A stretch of 64,000 bases of DNA from Vibrio natriegens NBRC 15636 = ATCC 14048 = DSM 759 (GCF_035621455.1 NZ_CP141822.1:2480001-2544000), one strand, 5' to 3'. Shown: positions 38,114-47,474, numbered from the stretch's first letter. Notes: generated from the letters alone by a model not told the origin. Translations and numbers: made by a program.

Positions 38114-38309
38114 ATTTCCCGCTAAAAACTCATCAAACATAAAAAAACTGCGTGACTCTGCACGCTTTGCAATCAACTTTCTTGTCAAAGAAAAAAAACT
38201 CGTTAATTTTGTTATTTCTATCGAATTTAACGTCTTATCCGTTTTTAACGAGAACCTTGGTAGCAATAAGTAAACTTTTTGCTGCCCTTTATGAGTTGCA
38301 ATCTTATCC

Positions 38310-41300
38310 ATGTTCAAATTCTACAAAAAACAGAAGTTTAAGCGTCTACAAAGTACGCTGATGACTGCGTTTCTTGTCCTCAGCCTTACGCCTCTAACCA
38401 TTACCGCGCTTTTTTTCCTGCAGTCACACAGTCAAGATCTGCAAGAACAGAGCACGTCGCACCTGCTGTCTGTACGAGATACCAAACAGCAGCAAATTAT
38501 TGACTATTTTGAAGCACGCGAAACCGAAGTCATGGGCTTTGTCCGTTCGGAGTTAGCTTATGCCAGCGGTGGACGCTTTTATGGTTTAGTCAATGCGTTC
38601 AGTCGCTTAGGAAACGACATTGAAGAGTCACGTCAAAATGCACAGCAACGTTATATTGAAGGCAGTGGCGATCAGACAAAAACGTCAATCTTGCCGGAGT
38701 CATCTAACTTTGTCGGGAGCGAGCGTTATCGCCTGTTACACAAGCGCTATCATTGGGCTTATTCAGAACTTCTAAAACGCTCTGACTTCAATGACATACT
38801 TTTAGTCGATATCAACGGTAACGTTACTTACTCAATCAAAAAAGACGACAATTACGGCACTAATCTTCTCACTGGCCGCTATAAAGATGCTGCCCTAGGT
38901 AGAGCGTTTCAGCGCTTGGCCAATGATGTCAGCGAGCGCCGTAAAGTAAACGAAGACTATACTCCAATCCTTATCTCTGACTTTGAACTTGAAAATGGCA
39001 AGCAAGTCGCGTGGCTTGGCGCTCCTATCGTTCAACAAGGATATCTCCATAGCTATGCCATGTTCCGATTACCAAATAATGGCATAACTAAACTAGTCGC
39101 AGACAAAAACCGCGAGTCATCGATTGAGACGCTATTAGTCGGAGGAGATCAACAACCTCGAACCATTAACACCAAGCTAGATGATATCCAAAACAGTATG
39201 GAGGTCATCACTCAGGCACTTTCAGGTCAAACAAGCGTAGGTACTTATACAAACGGGCTCGATGAAGCCATTATCGCCGCCTATGCGCCAGTTAAAACCC
39301 GTGGTGTGAATTGGGCGTTGGTCGTGCAGTTACCAGAAAAAGACGCCTTTTCTCGCATTCACCAGCTGGAAAAACTCTTCGTCATTGCGATGCTTACGGC
39401 GATCATACTGGTTGTGATTGCCTCGCACTATTTATCGAATTTCATCACCTCGCCACTGCTTAAATTAACCTGGGCAGCAGAGCGAGTATCAGCAGGCGAT
39501 CTGGACGAAAACACATTTGATACTGTTAGAAAAGACGAAATTGGTCGCTTAGCCATCAGTTTTGAGCGCATGCAACGTTCCATTCGTGAAAAAATTCAGA
39601 CGATCAAGAAGCAAAATGAAGAGCTGGAAAGCAACATCCGCTTAATTCAAAAACAAAATGACGAGCTGCAACTGGCAGACAAGCTAAAAGATGAGTTTCT
39701 GGCAACGACCTCTCATGAACTGCGTACACCTTTGCACGGCATGGTCGGTATTGCAGAAACCTTGATATCCGGAGCCAACGGTACAATTCCGGCAAACCAG
39801 AAGTATCAGCTTGATATAATTATTAAAAGTGGCCAACGTTTGGCTAACCTGGTCGACGACTTACTGGATTACCATAAAATGCGATACGGTAGCATGGACA
39901 TCCAGAAGTCGGCTGTTAACCTGGCAAGTTCAACCCGATTGGTGCTGGAGTTGTCGGGTCATTTACTTGGAAACAAGACCATTCGAATCATCAATCAAGT
40001 ACCTAATGATCTCAAAGCAGTCTCAGCGGACCCACAACGACTTGAACAGGTGCTTTACAATCTGATAGGAAACGCAATTAAGTACACCTCTGAAGGTAAG
40101 ATCGTTATTTCTGCAGGAGTCGTAGACGATTTAGTTCGCGTTCAAGTGGTCGATACCGGACAAGGTATTCCTGCTGAGCACCTTGAGCACATCTTTGAGC
40201 CTTTAATTCAAGCAGGACAGGACGAAAGTCGATATCGTCAAGGTGCGGGGTTAGGTTTATCAATTAGCCGCCAGTTGATTGAGCTAATGGGAGGCTCCTT
40301 ATATGTCAGCAGCCAACCTATGGTAGGGACCACATTCAGCTTCACTCTGCCTCTCGCCAGTGAAGAAGAGATCCTAGCAACACAGACGCAGGCAGCCTGT
40401 GGGCACTTCCAGGTTCCAGAAATTAACCTTGAGAACACAGACGACCTATCGCTACCAGAAAACCCAGAAGGTCCGCTACTTTATGTAGCAGACGATGAAC
40501 CAGTCAACCTACGAGTACTTGAAAGCTTTTTACGCTTAGAAGGCTATCGTGTAAGAACCGTTTCAGATGGTCCAGAAACACTTGCTCTTGTCGAACAAGA
40601 AAAGCCGGAACTGCTGCTGCTCGATATCATGATGCCAGGAATGAGTGGCTATCAAGTATGTAATGAATTGCGTCAAACCTTTGATCATGCTGAGCTGCCA
40701 ATCATTATGCTAACCGCCTTAAGTCAAACTGAAGACCGAGTTAGAGGCTTTGAAGCCGGAGCAAACGATTATTTGTCGAAGCCTTTTAACAAACAAGAGC
40801 TTGCAGCCAGAATTAGAGCTCATTTGACCGCAAGTAAAGCAGAGATGCGCCATATTGAGAATAAAGTACTTGAGTCGGAACTTCGTCAACGAGCTGAAGT
40901 AGAAGCGAGCTTGCTTGAAACTCAGGGGCGTCTGCTAGAGCAGCTTGAGTCCGCTCCTGAGGCGATTATTTGCTTGCGCGAAGATCAACGTGTTCGTTTT
41001 GCCAACGAAGCCGCATGTAAGCTGTTTAAACGTAGCTTAGAGCAAATTAAACGTTCGTCTGCCGATGAGCTGATTGCTCCAAAATTTCTGACCGTTAAGC
41101 AGCCACATTATTGCGGGAAAATTGATATTTATATCGGGGACATTCGCCAAAATATTGAAGCGGACATCCTTAAGCTTCCAGAAGGTTCCGGCCTAGACGT
41201 TATGTACATATTTAATGTCGGTGGCGGCGCAAATACAGCGCGCATTCACAATCTGGAAACGGCAGTGGAGGTACTTTCTCGCTATGCCTTTGACGGCGAC

Positions 41301-41696
41301 AAAGAACAGCTACAGAAGCTTAAAGAGCTTGGAGGCGAGTTCACTCGACTGGCAGACAAAGCACTAGGCAATAAAAAAGACAAACAAGAAGTTATGCGTG
41401 AAGTACTGGTCGAAGCGATGACACATGCTTTGGAATACTGGGAGTCTGTCACTGGAGAAAGTAAGTTTACCTTTGCCGAGCAAAGTGGTCTTTGGCGCGT
41501 TTACCTTGATAGAAGTACGCTACAAACCCGTACTCTAGATAAATACATGCGCATTGAAACCTTACCTAAAACTCCGCGCTGGAGAACGGTTTTAAGCTCT
41601 ATCGAGTTCATCCTTGAGCACTGTAAAGAACAAAGTCCGGAGCGTGCTTACATTGAAGCGCAGCGTGACAAGCTGCAAAGGTTACTTACCAGCTAG
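38310..41696 (+). CDS. chiS: Chitin sensor and DNA-binding regulator ChiS
   Basis: A 1128-residue membrane hybrid histidine kinase. TM1 lies at about 15-38, a periplasmic sensor at about 40-355, TM2 at about 358-380 ('LFVIAMLTAIILVVIASHYL') and HAMP after it. HisKA 'TTSHELRTPLHG' has the phospho-acceptor at His469, HATPase follows ('NAIKYTSEGK', 'GAGLGLSISRQL'), and the receiver domain 'LLLDIMMPGMSGYQ' has Asp772. The C-terminus has a PAS-like and a helical region. Both residue numbers match the published V. cholerae ChiS (H469, D772), where the C-terminal part binds DNA at the chb promoter. The periplasmic domain is held inactive by the chitin-binding protein encoded next. ATG 38310 has only a weak ribosome binding site. 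Confidence 0.96.
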   Translation: MFKFYKKQKFKRLQSTLMTAFLVLSLTPLTITALFFLQSHSQDLQEQSTSHLLSVRDTKQQQIIDYFEARETEVMGFVRSELAYASGGRFYGLVNAFSRLGNDIEESRQNAQQRYIEGSGDQTKTSILPESSNFVGSERYRLLHKRYHWAYSELLKRSDFNDILLVDINGNVTYSIKKDDNYGTNLLTGRYKDAALGRAFQRLANDVSERRKVNEDYTPILISDFELENGKQVAWLGAPIVQQGYLHSYAMFRLPNNGITKLVADKNRESSIETLLVGGDQQPRTINTKLDDIQNSMEVITQALSGQTSVGTYTNGLDEAIIAAYAPVKTRGVNWALVVQLPEKDAFSRIHQLEKLFVIAMLTAIILVVIASHYLSNFITSPLLKLTWAAERVSAGDLDENTFDTVRKDEIGRLAISFERMQRSIREKIQTIKKQNEELESNIRLIQKQNDELQLADKLKDEFLATTSHELRTPLHGMVGIAETLISGANGTIPANQKYQLDIIIKSGQRLANLVDDLLDYHKMRYGSMDIQKSAVNLASSTRLVLELSGHLLGNKTIRIINQVPNDLKAVSADPQRLEQVLYNLIGNAIKYTSEGKIVISAGVVDDLVRVQVVDTGQGIPAEHLEHIFEPLIQAGQDESRYRQGAGLGLSISRQLIELMGGSLYVSSQPMVGTTFSFTLPLASEEEILATQTQAACGHFQVPEINLENTDDLSLPENPEGPLLYVADDEPVNLRVLESFLRLEGYRVRTVSDGPETLALVEQEKPELLLLDIMMPGMSGYQVCNELRQTFDHAELPIIMLTALSQTEDRVRGFEAGANDYLSKPFNKQELAARIRAHLTASKAEMRHIENKVLESELRQRAEVEASLLETQGRLLEQLESAPEAIICLREDQRVRFANEAACKLFKRSLEQIKRSSADELIAPKFLTVKQPHYCGKIDIYIGDIRQNIEADILKLPEGSGLDVMYIFNVGGGANTARIHNLETAVEVLSRYAFDGDKEQLQKLKELGGEFTRLADKALGNKKDKQEVMREVLVEAMTHALEYWESVTGESKFTFAEQSGLWRVYLDRSTLQTRTLDKYMRIETLPKTPRWRTVLSSIEFILEHCKEQSPERAYIEAQRDKLQRLLTS

Positions 41697-41728
41697 CGGC
41701 GTTATCCACTACCGCACTTCATTTGAAC

Positions 41729-41767
41729 AGCCCCCAACAATTAAACACCAATTGTTGGGGGCTTTTT
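41729..41767 (+). terminator. Terminator of chiS
   Basis: Perfect 14-bp arms AGCCCCCAACAATT and AATTGTTGGGGGCT around AAACACC, followed by a T-run. Confidence 0.95.
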
Positions 41768-42337
41768 ATATCTGGGCTACTTCTGTTCCGGCGTTCAATC
41801 GCTTATTTCTAAGTGAATATAAACAGGACTAAAAGGGCTTGCTACCTATCCCACCAGCAAAACCATCATACCCTTCACCCAACAGAGTAAAACTCAGTAG
41901 ACAGGGGCTCAATTTAGCTATTTCAGACGCTATTATCCAGACATGAACTCTGTGTTTTGGACCATATTCATATGGTCTTATTTCACTGTAAAGATCATTG
42001 CAATCCTCTTTATTTACTCAGTAAAAAAAGCATAATGTTCACCAATACACAAAATGATAAAAGGCGAAAATTCCATCATTTAAAGCATAGATTTATAAAC
42101 TAATGACATAGATTGCGAAGTCAATCACAACAGAACGGCAGATTAAATTTCACCTTATGAATTAACATGAAAGGCGTGCGTGATCGAGATCTCCTAACGT
42201 ACTTCAATAGGCAAATGCACTTTATAATAAAGCCCAACAAGTAAGTAATCACTAACACGCATTACTATTAAGGATATAAACTGCGACGCATATCAAGGTT
42301 TGTTTTTTAGCCAGATTTGGTTCAAAAGCAAACAAAG

Positions 42338-42381
42338 TGACGTTTATAACGTGATATCCACCTTTTTTGACGTTTTTAACG
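42338..42381 (+). repeat. Two direct repeats TGACGTTTWTAACG, 30 bp apart
   Basis: Copies at 42338-42351 and 42368-42381 differ at one base. The first contains the perfect palindrome ACGTT-TAT-AACGT, the second ACGTT-TTT-AACGG. Spacing of exactly 30 bp places them on nearly the same face of the helix. They are the best candidate operators for ChiS or another dimeric regulator. Confidence 0.6.
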
Positions 42382-42500
42382 GGATGCAGGTTTGATTATT
42401 TTCAGGATAAGGTGTTTTCTTACTCCTGCCGAAGACCTACAGGCCACTCTACATGTGATGAAGGTGAAAGCTTAAGTTGCAATAACACTAGAGGTGGGTC

Positions 42501-42542
42501 ATGGCGAGTGTTTATCAATTGATGACATTCAATTCCATATAG
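42501..42542 (+). CDS. Candidate 13-residue leader peptide ahead of the chitin operon
   Basis: ATG at 42501 with GAGG 6-7 bases upstream. It encodes MASVYQLMTFNSI then TAG at 42540, 30 bases before the binding-protein ATG. The good Shine-Dalgarno is the main evidence. A short ORF this size can be chance. Confidence 0.3.
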   Translation: MASVYQLMTFNSI

Positions 42543-42571
42543 TGAAATGAAGCAAACAGTAAGGAACAGCT

Positions 42572-44254
42572 ATGCTTGCCAATATTAAAAAAACAGCACT
42601 AGCAACAGCAATTATTGCTACAGCTACTACAGGTTTTGCATCGGTAGCAACTGCGGCTGAACGCAGTGAACTGACTATCCACCCTAAAGAGTTGACAACC
42701 TTTGTTCGTAACTTTAACCCTTTCTTGGGTGCAACCAACCTGCACACAACAACTGACTTTATTTACGAGCCTCTTGTTGTTTTCAACGAAATGCACGGTA
42801 ACACTCCTGTATTTCGTTTAGCAGAAAACTTCCAAATGGCTGACGACCTGATGAGCGTGACTTTCGATATTCGTAAGGGCGTGAAGTGGTCTGATGGTCA
42901 GGCGTTTACTGCTGATGACGTGGTTTACTCTTTCAATCTGGTAAAAGAGAAACCTGAGCTAGACCAATCAGGCATCAACTCTTGGATCACTGGCGTAGAA
43001 AAAGTTAATGACTACCAAGTTAAATTCCGTCTAACAGAAGCAAACTCAAACGTTCCTTACGAAATTGTTAAAGTACCTGTAGTACCTGAGCACGTATGGA
43101 GCAAAGTGAAAGATCCATCAACATTCACAAATGAAAACCCTGTAGGTTCAGGTCCATTTACTGTCATTGATACTTTCACTCCTCAGCTTTACATCCAGTG
43201 TCAAAACCCGAACTACTGGGATGCGGATAACTTAGATGTTGACTGTTTACGCGTACCACAAATCGCGAACAACGACCAATTCCTAGGGAAAATCGTAAAC
43301 AGTGAAATGGACTGGACTTCTTCTTTCGTACCAGACATCGACCGCACATACGCAGCAGCTAGCCCTAGCCACCACTACTGGTACCCGCCATCAGGTACGC
43401 AAGCGTTCGTGGTGAACTTCAAAAACCCAGATGCTGCGAAAAGCGAAGCACTGACCAACGTCGACTTCCGTCGTGCGTTCTCTATGGCACTTGACCGTCA
43501 AACTATCATTGATATCGCTTTCTACGGTGGTGGTACGGTGAATGACTTCGCTTCAGGTCTAGGCTACGCATTCGAAGCTTGGTCTGACGAAGCTACGCAC
43601 AACAAATACAAAGGCTACAACACGTATAATGTTGAAGGTGCTAAAGAACTTCTAGCTAAAGCTGGCTTTAAAGATGTAAACAAAGATGGCTTTGTAGACA
43701 CACCATCAGGTAAGTCTTTTGAGCTTCTGATTCAATCTCCAAATGGCTGGACAGACTTTAACAACACAGTACAACTGGCAGTTGAGCAGCTAGCAGAAGT
43801 TGGTATCAAAGCACGTGCTCGTACACCAGACTTCTCGGTATACAACCAAGCAATGCTTGAAGGTACTTATGACGTAGCATACACAAACTACTTCCACGGT
43901 GCCGATCCACACTTGTACTGGGATAGCGGTTACAACTCAAAGCTACAGTCTGGCGACGGTATGCCTCGTTTCGCGATGCACTTCTACAAAAACGAAGAAC
44001 TAGACAAACTACTTAACAGCTTCTACAAAACGGCTGATAAGCAAGAACAGCTAGAAATCGCACACGGCATCCAAAAAATCATCGCAGAAGATCAAGTAAC
44101 TATCCCTGTGTTGTCTGGCGCTTACATGTACCAATACAACACGAAGCGCTTCACTGGTTGGTGGAACGAAGAAAATCCTAAGGGCCGTCCAAACATTTGG
44201 GCTGGTATCCCAGAGCGTCTACTGCACGTACTGGACCTAAAACCAGTTAAATAA
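42572..44254 (+). CDS. Periplasmic chitin-oligosaccharide binding protein (SBP family 5)
   Basis: A 560-residue substrate-binding protein of the oligopeptide/chitobiose (family 5) class. The signal peptide 'MLANIKKTALATAIIATATTGFASVATAA' lacks a lipobox, so the mature protein is soluble in the periplasm. Family motifs include 'DFIYEPLVVFNEM', 'FDIRKGVKWSDGQAFTADDVVYSFNL' and 'NVDFRRAFSMALDRQTI'. It is the first large gene of the operon. In V. cholerae the orthologue (CBP) both feeds the ABC transporter and, when unliganded, represses ChiS. AAGGAA precedes the ATG by 5 bases. Codon use is highly biased, implying abundant expression. Confidence 0.94.
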   Translation: MLANIKKTALATAIIATATTGFASVATAAERSELTIHPKELTTFVRNFNPFLGATNLHTTTDFIYEPLVVFNEMHGNTPVFRLAENFQMADDLMSVTFDIRKGVKWSDGQAFTADDVVYSFNLVKEKPELDQSGINSWITGVEKVNDYQVKFRLTEANSNVPYEIVKVPVVPEHVWSKVKDPSTFTNENPVGSGPFTVIDTFTPQLYIQCQNPNYWDADNLDVDCLRVPQIANNDQFLGKIVNSEMDWTSSFVPDIDRTYAAASPSHHYWYPPSGTQAFVVNFKNPDAAKSEALTNVDFRRAFSMALDRQTIIDIAFYGGGTVNDFASGLGYAFEAWSDEATHNKYKGYNTYNVEGAKELLAKAGFKDVNKDGFVDTPSGKSFELLIQSPNGWTDFNNTVQLAVEQLAEVGIKARARTPDFSVYNQAMLEGTYDVAYTNYFHGADPHLYWDSGYNSKLQSGDGMPRFAMHFYKNEELDKLLNSFYKTADKQEQLEIAHGIQKIIAEDQVTIPVLSGAYMYQYNTKRFTGWWNEENPKGRPNIWAGIPERLLHVLDLKPVK

Positions 44255-44271
44255 GTAGAAGTTCATTTCTA

Positions 44272-44350
44272 GCGGCATACACCTGTATGCCGCCTATAAA
44301 AAATCCCCTCATCACGGAACCAATTTATGGCGCTCGTCGTCAGGGGATTT
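44272..44350 (+). promoter_or_regulatory. Two hairpins between binding-protein and permease genes
   Basis: A 9-bp perfect hairpin GCGGCATAC/GTATGCCGC (44272-44293) is followed by a second stem AAATCCCCT/AGGGGATTT (44301-44309 with 44342-44350) with a 32-base loop. Neither ends in a clear T-run. They sit in the 171-bp gap and probably protect the 3' end of the binding-protein mRNA, so that it is made in excess over the permeases. Confidence 0.6.
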
Positions 44351-44425
44351 CTCGCTCTAAATTTCGCTAGGAGCGACCTGTAACCAGAAACAGAAAAAAA
44401 TATCTGGGTGAGTAAGGTGTAAGTT

Positions 44426-45412
44426 ATGGGTTATTTTTTAAGACGTTTGTCGTTCTATCTTGTCGCGCTCTTAGTTGCAGCGACGTTAAACTTTATCATT
44501 CCGAGAGCAATGCCTGGTGACCCTGTTACCATGATGTTTGCCAACGCTTCAGTACAGGTTACGCCAGAACGAATCGCAGCTATGAAGGAGCTGATGGGAT
44601 TTGTGGATGGCCCTATTTATATCCAGTACCTGTCATACATCAAAAACATTCTGAGCTGGGAACTAGGGACTTCAATTCAGTTCTACCCACTTTCAGTCAA
44701 CTCTTTGCTTGGTAGTGCCTTTGGTTGGTCACTTTTCTTAGCCGGTACTGCAGTTGTACTTTCGTTTTCTATCGCATCAGTACTAGGTATTTTTGCGGCA
44801 TGGAAACGTGGTAGCAAATACGATGCGTTCGTCACGCCAGGTACTCTTATTATTCAAGCTATTCCGCAAATGGTTATCGCAATGATAGCACTATTTACCT
44901 TTTCAATTGGCTTGAAGTGGTTCCCATCTGGTTACGCGTACACTCCGGGTACCATTCCGGATTGGACAAGCTGGGATTTCATCAAGAACGTCGGTTACCA
45001 CGCAATACTTCCTCTGTTCTGTGCAACCATCGTTCAAATTGGCGGCTTCCTCGTCAACATGCGTAATAACATGATTAACCTGTTAGCTGAAGACTACATC
45101 ACAATGGCTAAAGGTAAGGGTCTTAGTGAAAACCGTGTGGTATTCAATTACGCAGCGCGTAACGCGTTACTTCCAAGTGTCACTGCACTTTCAATGTCTT
45201 TGGGTATGGCGATTGGTGGTCAGCTAATCATCGAAATGATCTTCAACTATCCAGGCTTAGGCACCGTCCTATTAAATGCGATCCACGCACGTGACTACCA
45301 AGTACTTCAAGGTCAGTTAATTATCATGACGATGTTCATGCTTTGCTTCAACCTGATGGCTGACATGCTGTACATGATTCTAGATCCTCGCTTACGTACC
45401 GGAGGCAAATAA
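44426..45412 (+). CDS. Chitin-oligosaccharide ABC transporter permease 1 (DppB-like)
   Basis: A 328-residue inner-membrane protein with six helices. It starts 'MGYFLRRLSFYLVALLVAATLNFIIPRAMPGDP', as DppB/OppB proteins do. The cytoplasmic EAA loop is 'NMINLLAEDYITMAKGKGLSENRVVFNYAARNALLP'. It pairs with the next gene to form the transmembrane channel for (GlcNAc)2 and related disaccharides. The stop is two bases before the start of permease 2. Confidence 0.93.
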   Translation: MGYFLRRLSFYLVALLVAATLNFIIPRAMPGDPVTMMFANASVQVTPERIAAMKELMGFVDGPIYIQYLSYIKNILSWELGTSIQFYPLSVNSLLGSAFGWSLFLAGTAVVLSFSIASVLGIFAAWKRGSKYDAFVTPGTLIIQAIPQMVIAMIALFTFSIGLKWFPSGYAYTPGTIPDWTSWDFIKNVGYHAILPLFCATIVQIGGFLVNMRNNMINLLAEDYITMAKGKGLSENRVVFNYAARNALLPSVTALSMSLGMAIGGQLIIEMIFNYPGLGTVLLNAIHARDYQVLQGQLIIMTMFMLCFNLMADMLYMILDPRLRTGGK

Positions 45413-45414
45413 TC

Positions 45415-46440
45415 ATGAAAGAACTCTTTAAACTTATTTTAGGTAACTCATTTGCACGTATTGGCCTTGCCATCGTTACCATCTTCATTTTTATCGCTGT
45501 GGCTGCGCCTCTCATTACCAAACATGCGCCAGACAAACGCACAGGCAACCCTCATGAATATCCGGGGTTTGTAGTAAAGCAGGCACAAAGTAATCCTGAT
45601 GGCTGGGTTGCCCAAAATCTGGCAGATGACCGTCGAACACTGATCATGTCGAAAAAGGCTGATCATGTATTAGGCACCAGCCGTATGGGCCGCGATATCT
45701 GGTCACAAGTAGCTTACGGTGCTCGCGTATCACTAGGTGTGGGTTTCGGTGCCGGTATAATCGTGTGTTTCCTAGCGACGGTCATTGGTATCTCAGCAGG
45801 TTACTTCGGCGGTAAAGTGGATGACATTCTAAGTGCTGCCATGAACATCATGTTGGTTATTCCTCAGTATCCATTGCTGTTCGTACTTGCCGCATTTATC
45901 GGTGAAGCAGGTCCACTCACCATCGCCTTAATTATCGCAGGTACATCCTGGGCATGGGGCGCACGTGTTGTCCGTTCACAAACTATGGCTCTGCGTGAAA
46001 AAGAGTTCGTTAAAGCAGCAGAAGTTCTTGGCGAGTCTTCATTCCGAATCATCTTTGTTGAGATTTTGCCAAACCTAATTCCTATCGTAGGTGCAAGCTT
46101 TATCGGTTCAGTCATGCTGGCCATCAACACAGAAGCCGTTATCTCATTCTTGGGACTAGGCGATGCAAACACCATCAGCTGGGGCATCATGCTTTACAAC
46201 GTTCAAACCTCTTCAGCAATGCTGATCGGCGCATGGTGGGAAGTATTAGCACCTTGTATTGCACTGACAGTACTGGTGACTGGCCTGGCTCTACTGAACT
46301 TTGCCGTTGATGAGATTGCTAACCCTCAACTTCGTTCTCATAAAGGTATGAAACGCTGGAAGAAGCTAGCAGCAAAAGACAAGAAAGAACGTGAGCCTGA
46401 ATTGGCACCACAAAATGCACTATGGAGCGGAGATAAATAA
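45415..46440 (+). CDS. Chitin-oligosaccharide ABC transporter permease 2 (DppC-like)
   Basis: A 341-residue DppC-type permease. The N-terminal helix is 'RIGLAIVTIFIFIAVAAPLI', followed by a periplasmic loop with 'LGTSRMGRDIWSQVAYGARVSLGVG' and the EAA loop 'EKEFVKAAEVLGESSFRIIFVEILPNLIP'. It has a basic C-terminal tail ('KRWKKLAAKDKKEREPE'). It is spaced by two bases from each of its neighbours, indicating tight translational coupling and stoichiometric synthesis. Confidence 0.93.
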   Translation: MKELFKLILGNSFARIGLAIVTIFIFIAVAAPLITKHAPDKRTGNPHEYPGFVVKQAQSNPDGWVAQNLADDRRTLIMSKKADHVLGTSRMGRDIWSQVAYGARVSLGVGFGAGIIVCFLATVIGISAGYFGGKVDDILSAAMNIMLVIPQYPLLFVLAAFIGEAGPLTIALIIAGTSWAWGARVVRSQTMALREKEFVKAAEVLGESSFRIIFVEILPNLIPIVGASFIGSVMLAINTEAVISFLGLGDANTISWGIMLYNVQTSSAMLIGAWWEVLAPCIALTVLVTGLALLNFAVDEIANPQLRSHKGMKRWKKLAAKDKKEREPELAPQNALWSGDK

Positions 46441-46442
46441 TC

Positions 46443-47426
46443 ATGACTGCACCACTAATTTCTATCCGTAACCTATGCGTAGATTACATTACAGATGCGG
46501 GCGATGTCCGCGCCTGTAATAACGTCAGCTTTGACATTGCACCAGGCGAAGTTTTTGGTCTGGCGGGAGAATCTGGCTGTGGTAAATCAACTGTTGCTTT
46601 CTCGCTAATGCGTCTCCATAAGCCGCCAGCGTTCATCACTGGAGGGGAAGTTATCTTCAATGGTGAAGACATCCTTCAATACAGTGATAGCCGTATGCAA
46701 TCATTCCGTTGGAGTGAGATGTCAATGGTGTTCCAAAGCGCGATGAACGCCCTGAACCCTGTCCTAACCATGGAAGAGCAGTTCTGCGATGTCATTATGC
46801 GCCACACAAACATGACTCGCGAGCAAGCCAAGAAACGCGCAGAAGGTTTACTGGAAATTGTCGATATTCACCCTAGCCGACTTAGTGACTACCCTCACCA
46901 GTTTTCTGGTGGCATGCGTCAGCGCTTGGTGATTGCGATCGCTTTGGCTCTGAATCCAAAAATGATCATCATGGATGAACCAACAACCGCTCTCGATGTT
47001 GTGGTTCAACGTGAAATATTGCAAAAAATTTATGCGCTTAAAGAAGAGTTTGGCTTCTCAATTCTGTTTATCACTCACGACTTATCGTTGATGGTTGAGT
47101 TTTCCGATCGCATCGGAATTATGTACTCAGGTGAACTGATTGAAGTCGCGCCTTCAAAGCAAATTTTGGAAAGTCCTTACCACCCATACACAAAAGGTTT
47201 GGGTAGCTCTTTCCCTCCACTAACAGGTCCAAAGACCAAACTAACGGGTATCCCGGGAAACCCTTTGAACTTGCTTGAAATTCCGCAAGGTTGTCGTTTT
47301 CAGGCTCGCTGTGACCGTGTTCACGAAGCATGCACGAAAATACCGACTCAATTGCGTCAGATAGAGCCAAGTCGTTTCTCAAACTGCCATTTGTATGGCG
47401 AAACCATTGCTCAGGCTAAGGTTTAA
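46443..47426 (+). CDS. Chitin-oligosaccharide ABC transporter ATPase 1 (DppD-like)
   Basis: A 327-residue nucleotide-binding subunit. Walker A 'GESGCGKST', Q-loop 'MVFQSAMNALNP', signature 'FSGGMRQR', Walker B 'MIIMDEPTTALD' and H-loop 'ITHDLSLM' are present. The C-terminal oligopeptide-transporter extension has a cysteine cluster ('GCRFQARCDRVHEAC...SNC'), the Fe-S-type motif common in Dpp/Opp ATPases. It heterodimerises with the next ATPase. Confidence 0.93.
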   Translation: MTAPLISIRNLCVDYITDAGDVRACNNVSFDIAPGEVFGLAGESGCGKSTVAFSLMRLHKPPAFITGGEVIFNGEDILQYSDSRMQSFRWSEMSMVFQSAMNALNPVLTMEEQFCDVIMRHTNMTREQAKKRAEGLLEIVDIHPSRLSDYPHQFSGGMRQRLVIAIALALNPKMIIMDEPTTALDVVVQREILQKIYALKEEFGFSILFITHDLSLMVEFSDRIGIMYSGELIEVAPSKQILESPYHPYTKGLGSSFPPLTGPKTKLTGIPGNPLNLLEIPQGCRFQARCDRVHEACTKIPTQLRQIEPSRFSNCHLYGETIAQAKV

Positions 47427-47474
47427 CGTCCCGAAATCACGTTAGCTACGAACAAAATTACACTGGAGAGAATT

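Larger units (their letters stand above)
41768..42571 (+). promoter_or_regulatory. Long regulatory region of the chitin operon
   Basis: 804 bp without a protein gene of normal size. It holds an 18-bp dyad GACCATAT-TC-ATATGGTC (41960-41977), a dyad TTTACT-C-AGTAAA (42013-42025), two similar palindromic boxes 30 bp apart (42338 and 42368) and a 13-codon ORF with a ribosome binding site (42501). In V. cholerae the corresponding promoter is bound by ChiS, SlmA and CRP. I cannot assign these boxes to particular factors, nor choose a start site with confidence; TTTATAAT near 42221 is one -10 candidate. Confidence 0.6.

Noticed and set aside
42168..42260. Short + ORF 'MKGVRDRDLL...' in the chitin control region
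   Set aside because: No ribosome binding site and no conservation evidence.
42450..42480. CRP site TGTGA-TGAAGG-TGAAA upstream of the chitin operon
   Set aside because: Only the left half-site fits; the right half departs too far from TCACA to call, although CRP control is expected.
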